Shown here: piece by piece, positions 60,419 through 64,000 of the stretch
Layout of the letters: each line of letters opens with the position of its first letter
How positions within the stretch are numbered: the stretch's first letter is position 1
Assembly: GCA_030530315.1 (NCBI GenBank)
Contig: JAUMVG010000001.1
Span: 1 to 64,000 of the forward strand
Length of the DNA stretch: 64,000 bases
Source of the DNA: Clostridia bacterium
GTDB taxonomy: Bacteria; Bacillota; Clostridia; Christensenellales; Aristaeellaceae
Direction: 5' to 3'
The notes under the pieces: generated by a model
What the model was told of the DNA's origin: nothing
Databases searched by the model: none
What the model saw: only the letters and a program-made list of their open reading frames with translations
Made by a program: the position numbers and the translations under genes

Positions 60419-61603
60419 ATGTCCAACGTCGAAACACGGGATTACCACGACAGTCTGCTCTTTAAGAAGATCTATGGCTACATCGCGGCGGGCTCCATCG
60501 GCAATTCCATGGGCGAGCTCATGGAGGGCTACACGGTGGAGGAGCGGCAGAAGTACTGGGGCTGGATCGACTACCTGCCCCCGGTGCACAAGATCGTCGG
60601 CACGCGCTATGGCTCCGAGCGCCCCCAGCCCAGCGTGAACGACCGGGCCTCCAACCCCTTCGACACGGGCCTGGGCCATCCGCCCATCGGCCACGAGCAG
60701 TTCCGCGTGCCCGGCACCACCGAGGACGGCGAGGAGCGCTTCCGCATACTGGCCACCGCCATCATCGACAAGGGCGGCCGCATCGACATCTGGGACCTCG
60801 CCAGGGCCTGGAAGAACCTGGTGACGCCGGACAAGTTCGGCTGGCAGCTGGGCTCCCAGGACCAGCGCATCTACTACTCCATCCTGGCGGGCGTGAACCC
60901 CTGGGATGTGGGCCGCTACGCCTCCTGGCCGGGGCTCTACGGCACCATCAAGATGATCGGCGCCGTGGGCGTGGTCAACGCCTGCTATCCCGAACAGGCC
61001 GCCCAGGACGGCATGGAGCTGGCGCACCTGAAGGACGTGCGCGGCGTGCCCGGCAACTATGCCGTGGAGGTCGCCGGCGCCCACTGCGCGGGCGTCGCCG
61101 AGGCGCTGCGCCCCAACGCCACCATCGACAGCGTGCGCAACACCGCCATGAAGTACCTCAGCCCCACGCCGTTGAAGGAGTACCAGTCCGTACAGGAGCT
61201 GGGCGAAAAGTGCGGCGAGGACCCGGAGAAGTTCGGCAAGGAGATGCAGGCCAAGTACGACAACCGGCAGGTCTCCAACGCGGTGGAGATCTTCAGCGCG
61301 GCCCACGCCCTGCTGAAGATGAGCAACGCCGACCCGCGCAAGGCCATCGTCTACACGGTGAACGCGGGCCGCGACACGGACTGCCGGGCCCACACCGCAG
61401 GCTCCCTGGCCGGCGCGCTGTCCACCATCGACGCCGTGCCCATGGAGTGGGTCAAGACGGTGGACGACGCCATGAGCGTGAACGAGCACACGACCTCCAA
61501 CCGCACGTCGCTGGAGACCACCGAGGGACTCTACCGGGCCATGAAGAACAACATCGAGCGCATGCGGCGCGTGATCAACGACGTGGATTCCTACGGCTTC
61601 TGA
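60419..61603 (+). CDS. ADP-ribosylglycohydrolase-family protein with altered metal motifs
   Basis: A 394-residue all-helical protein of the DraG/ARH family, whose members hydrolyse N- or O-glycosidic bonds of ADP-ribose using two Mg2+. The N-terminal GDA.G motif reads IGNSMG (Asn29 for Asp), the TDDT motif reads TTEDGE (101-104), and the C-terminal D.DT motif reads GRDTDC (Asp319, Asp321). The fold signature is clear but several metal ligands differ. It lies at the end of a sugar importer operon with an AAAGGAGG site, which suggests a glycoside or nucleoside-like substrate rather than protein ADP-ribosylation. That function is inference. Confidence 0.8.
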   Translation: MSNVETRDYHDSLLFKKIYGYIAAGSIGNSMGELMEGYTVEERQKYWGWIDYLPPVHKIVGTRYGSERPQPSVNDRASNPFDTGLGHPPIGHEQFRVPGTTEDGEERFRILATAIIDKGGRIDIWDLARAWKNLVTPDKFGWQLGSQDQRIYYSILAGVNPWDVGRYASWPGLYGTIKMIGAVGVVNACYPEQAAQDGMELAHLKDVRGVPGNYAVEVAGAHCAGVAEALRPNATIDSVRNTAMKYLSPTPLKEYQSVQELGEKCGEDPEKFGKEMQAKYDNRQVSNAVEIFSAAHALLKMSNADPRKAIVYTVNAGRDTDCRAHTAGSLAGALSTIDAVPMEWVKTVDDAMSVNEHTTSNRTSLETTEGLYRAMKNNIERMRRVINDVDSYGF

Positions 61604-61624
61604 CGCGTTTAATACCGAAATACA

Positions 61625-61657
61625 GGGCGGGGCTGCGCTTGTGCTGCAGCCCCGCCC
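61625..61657 (+). terminator. Terminator-like hairpin after the ADP-ribosylglycohydrolase gene
   Basis: GGGCGGGGCTGC (61625-61636) pairs with GCAGCCCCGCCC (61646-61657), a perfect 12-bp stem with a 9-nt loop. No T-tract follows, so termination may be partial. Confidence 0.55.
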
Positions 61658-61667
61658 GTGATACAAT
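61639..61667 (+). promoter_or_regulatory. Possible promoter of the hydroxyacid dehydrogenase gene
   Basis: TTGTGC (61639-61644), 17 bp, TACAAT (61662-61667). It overlaps the loop and right arm of the preceding hairpin. Confidence 0.4.
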
Positions 61668-61692
61668 GATATCAAGAAATGGAAGTGAAAAC

Positions 61693-62655
61693 ATGAAGAT
61701 TGTCGTGCTGGACGGCTATACCGAGAATCCCGGCGACCTGAGCTGGGACGGCCTCAGGGAATTGGGAGAGGTGACGGTCTATGACCGCACGTCCTACCGG
61801 GAGTCCCCGTTGATCGCCGAGCGCATCGGCGACGCGGAGATCGTGGTGCTGAACAAGACGCCCATCAGCCGCGAGACCCTGGATCGCTGCCCCAATATCC
61901 GCCTGATCGCGGTGCTGGCCACCGGGTATAACGTGGTGGATTACAGCTGCGCCAGGGAGAAGGGCATCCCTGTGGTGAACGTGCCCACCTACGGCACCAT
62001 GTCCGTCAGCCAGTATTCCATCGCGCTGCTGCTGGAGCTCTGCCATCACATCGGGCATCACAGCGAGAGCGTCCACGCGGGCAAGTGGGCCTCGAATGTG
62101 GATTGGTGCTACTGGGACTATCCGCTGATCGAACTGGACGGCAAGACGATGGGCATCATCGGCTTCGGCAGGATCGGCCAGGCGGAGGGGCGTGTGGCGA
62201 AGGCCCTGGGCATGAAGGTGCTGGCCCATGACATCTATCCCAGCGACGCCGGGCGGGAGATCGCGGAATACGTGCCGCTGGACCGCCTGCTGGCGGAGTC
62301 GGACGTGGTCACGCTGCACTGCAACCTGACGCCGGAGAACACGGGCCTCATCAACCGGGAGAGCATCGCGAGGATGAAGGACGGCGCCCTGCTCATCAAC
62401 AACGCCCGAGGCCAGCTGATCGTGGAGCAGGACGTGGCGGACGCGCTGAACAGCGGCAAGCTGGGCGGCGCGGCCCTGGACGTGGTCTACACCGAGCCCA
62501 TCCGGGAGGACAACCCGCTGCTTCGGGCGAAGAACTGCATCATCACGCCCCACATCTCCTGGGCGCCCAGGGAGAGCCGGCAGCGCATCATGGACTGCAC
62601 GGTGGAGAACGTCAGGGCCTTTTTGGCCGGCAGGCCCGTAAATGTCGTGAACTGA
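61693..62655 (+). CDS. D-2-hydroxyacid dehydrogenase (D-glycerate/hydroxypyruvate type)
   Basis: A 320-residue dehydrogenase very similar to the product of the gene at 4136 (same MKIV.LDGYTENPGDLSW start, ICHHIGHH-like segment, and TPHISWAPRESRQR). The Rossmann loop is GFGRIG. The catalytic Arg (NNARGQ), Glu (YTEP) and His (TPHIS) are present. It probably acts on D-glycerate/hydroxypyruvate or another short hydroxy acid from sugar-acid cleavage. The start ATG at 61693 has a weak GGAAGTG site upstream. Confidence 0.9.
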   Translation: MKIVVLDGYTENPGDLSWDGLRELGEVTVYDRTSYRESPLIAERIGDAEIVVLNKTPISRETLDRCPNIRLIAVLATGYNVVDYSCAREKGIPVVNVPTYGTMSVSQYSIALLLELCHHIGHHSESVHAGKWASNVDWCYWDYPLIELDGKTMGIIGFGRIGQAEGRVAKALGMKVLAHDIYPSDAGREIAEYVPLDRLLAESDVVTLHCNLTPENTGLINRESIARMKDGALLINNARGQLIVEQDVADALNSGKLGGAALDVVYTEPIREDNPLLRAKNCIITPHISWAPRESRQRIMDCTVENVRAFLAGRPVNVVN

Positions 62656-62699
62656 CCTTCGGGCGCGTGAAGCGTCGAACAGCCTTCGGTCGAGAATGA

Positions 62700-62726
62700 G
62701 CCTCCGGCCCAGATAGATCCGGAGGC
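62700..62726 (+). terminator. Hairpin between dehydrogenase and esterase genes
   Basis: GCCTCCGG (62700-62707) pairs with CCGGAGGC (62719-62726). The sequence after it (TGATTC) has no T-run, so it is at best a weak terminator. Confidence 0.45.
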
Positions 62727-62792
62727 TGATTCATGCCGCGCGATGCGGCGCTTTTGACGGGAGCGGTCGTCGAATACAGAGGAGGCGCAGAA

Positions 62793-63815
62793 ATGAACTA
62801 TAGCATGTTGGATTACTATCTCAAGCTGTTCGACGAGGGAGAGCGGGAGTTTGCCTTTCGGGCCGAAACGCCGGAGGCCTACGCCGACTGGAAGCGGTCC
62901 CTGCGGGCGCGACTCGCGGAGATCACCGGCTTGAACCGCTGCCTGCCCTGCCCGCCGGAGAACGCTCTCGTGCGCGTCGAGGAGGTCAACGGCTTTGCCG
63001 CGGAGTACCGCACGCTGCAAACAGAGCCGGGGGTGATTATGCCTTTTTACCTGATACGCCCGATGGGGGCAAGCGCGGGACGCCATCCCGTCCTCATCGT
63101 TCCCCATGGCCACGGGGGCGGCAAATCCAAGGTGCTGTGCGATCAGGAGCGCTTCATCCGGGAAGCGCTGGAGGACGGGTTCATCGTGGCCTGCCCGGAC
63201 GAGCGCGGCAGCGGCGACCGCCGCGAGTTTCCCGTGATGGGCGACGACGAGGACGCTGTGCGCGGCAACTCCCACCGGGAATTGATGCAGCTGGGCGTCA
63301 ACTTCGGCCGCACCGTCATCGGCGGCGCGGTGTGGGACCTGATGCGATTGGCGGATTGGCTGCTGGCGCTGCCGGAGGCGAACGGCTTCCTCGCCTGCGC
63401 GGGAATGTCCGGCGGCGGACAACAGGCGCTGTGGTTTGCGGCCCTGGACGACCGCGTGAACGCCGCCATCACCAGCGGGTATTTCTACGGCGTGCGGGAT
63501 TCGCTGATCGAGATGCCGCAGAACTGCGCCTGCAATTACATCCCTCACTTCTTCGAGACCGCCGACATGGGCGAGCTTGGCGCGCTGATCGCGCCGCGCC
63601 CCTTCTTTGTGGAAAGCGGAACCAGCGACCCATTGGCGGGCCGGCGGGGCATGGAAAACGTCAAAGAGCAGCTGGAGACCACCCTGAGGGCTTACCGGCT
63701 GTTCAACGCGGACGCGAGGGTCCGGCATTCCATTCATGGGGGCGGACACGAATGGAGGGGGACGGGAATGCGCGCGTTCCTGCGGCAGGCCATGAAGGCG
63801 TTCGCCGAGGCGTGA
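62793..63815 (+). CDS. Alpha/beta-hydrolase, acetyl xylan esterase/dienelactone hydrolase-like
   Basis: A 340-residue alpha/beta-hydrolase. The oxyanion strand reads VLIVPHGHGGGK, the nucleophile is Ser206 (GMSGGGQQ), an Asp follows in GTSDPLAG, and the catalytic His is near the end (HGGGHEW). A helical N-terminal part (about 1-75) resembles that of cephalosporin-C/acetyl xylan esterase relatives. No signal peptide, so the substrate is intracellular, probably an acylated sugar. GGAGG is 7 nt before ATG 62793. It is convergent with the kinase gene at the window edge. Confidence 0.75.
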   Translation: MNYSMLDYYLKLFDEGEREFAFRAETPEAYADWKRSLRARLAEITGLNRCLPCPPENALVRVEEVNGFAAEYRTLQTEPGVIMPFYLIRPMGASAGRHPVLIVPHGHGGGKSKVLCDQERFIREALEDGFIVACPDERGSGDRREFPVMGDDEDAVRGNSHRELMQLGVNFGRTVIGGAVWDLMRLADWLLALPEANGFLACAGMSGGGQQALWFAALDDRVNAAITSGYFYGVRDSLIEMPQNCACNYIPHFFETADMGELGALIAPRPFFVESGTSDPLAGRRGMENVKEQLETTLRAYRLFNADARVRHSIHGGGHEWRGTGMRAFLRQAMKAFAEA

Positions 63816-63843
63816 AGCGGGTCGACGTCCCCCTGTGGGTCCG

Positions 63844-64000
63844 TCATGAAGGCCTGGCCACGGAAAGGCAGGCCTGGTACAGCTTTCGGAAGCGGAGATA
63901 CTTCTCCTCGCGGCGGTCACCCGGCACATAGGTGCGCTCCATATGGATGCATTCCTTCGCCGCGCCTTCGAAGTCTGCGAAGCGTCCCGCGCAGGTGGCG
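63844..64000 (-). CDS. FGGY-family carbohydrate kinase, C-terminal part (runs off the window)
   Basis: The minus-strand frame open to the right edge encodes the last 51 residues before TGA (63844-63846). It has the ending typical of xylulokinase/ribulokinase-like FGGY kinases: AGRFADFEGAAKECIHMERTY, then a charged stretch and YLRFRKLYQACL. The rest of the protein, including the ATP- and sugar-binding domains, lies beyond position 64000. The kinase would phosphorylate a pentulose or related sugar released by the hydrolases. The exact type is undetermined. Confidence 0.7.
   Translation of the reverse strand, partial: ATCAGRFADFEGAAKECIHMERTYVPGDRREEKYLRFRKLYQACLSVARPS

Overview
The window reads as chromosomal DNA of an anaerobic, plant-fibre-degrading Firmicute, most likely class Clostridia and possibly a Christensenellales-like gut or rumen lineage. 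That placement is an inference. It rests on strong AGGAGG-type ribosome binding sites, GC-rich coding DNA between AT-rich intergenic stretches, CUT1 sugar ABC importers without their own ATPase, YesM/YesN two-component and AraC regulators, and a dense set of cytoplasmic glycoside hydrolases. No species can be named from the sequence alone.

Region 1 (1-3.9 kb) is a small, AT-richer accessory stretch next to tRNA-Pro(GGG). It holds a well-formed candidate type I toxin-antitoxin locus (25-residue hydrophobic peptide on the minus strand, convergent antisense RNA, shared terminator), an XRE repressor, a secreted peptidoglycan-binding-domain protein cut short by an IS3-family transposase remnant, a possible 20-codon gene, and an AraC regulator with an in-frame TAA inside its DNA-binding domain.

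Region 2 (4.1-18.2 kb) is a pair of divergent catabolic operons. The minus operon encodes a cytoplasmic PLL/tectonin-like beta-propeller, a xylose-isomerase-like TIM barrel protein and a D-2-hydroxyacid dehydrogenase. The plus operon has eleven tightly packed genes: two zinc alcohol dehydrogenases, a FucI-like isomerase, a class II ketose-bisphosphate aldolase, a PfkB kinase, an M24/creatinase-like protein, an HpcH/HpaI aldolase, a hydroxyacid dehydrogenase, an RraA-like protein, an aldo/keto reductase and an SMP-30 lactonase. An isomerase-kinase-aldolase route and an oxidation-lactonase-aldolase route are both suggested. The substrate is not evident.

Region 3 (18.3-28.4 kb) has a minus-strand sugar importer (binding protein plus two permeases) with its AraC regulator, divergent from two tandem GH2 enzymes. 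Region 4 (28.8-52.2 kb) has an HxlR-type regulator that seems to have lost its start codon, a YesM/YesN-like two-component system, a second importer preceded by three direct repeats likely to bind the response regulator, and a glycan-degradation operon (TIM-barrel isomerase, GH3, GH106-like, domain-permuted GH3, DUF5060/DUF4038 apiosidase-like enzyme, GH43, GH42, sialate-O-acetylesterase-like esterase, GH43-like). Together these suggest breakdown of branched pectin, arabinogalactan or xylan oligosaccharides after import.

Region 5 (52.2-64 kb) starts with a repeat-rich convergent intergenic stretch and an AraC regulator. It continues with a DRE-TIM (HMGL-like) aldolase, an Ldh-family dehydrogenase, an aldo/keto reductase, a third importer, a divergent ADP-ribosylglycohydrolase-family protein, a second hydroxyacid dehydrogenase closely resembling the one at 4.1 kb, an alpha/beta-hydrolase esterase, and the C-terminal end of an FGGY sugar kinase running off the right edge. 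No CRISPR array, prophage or rRNA was seen.
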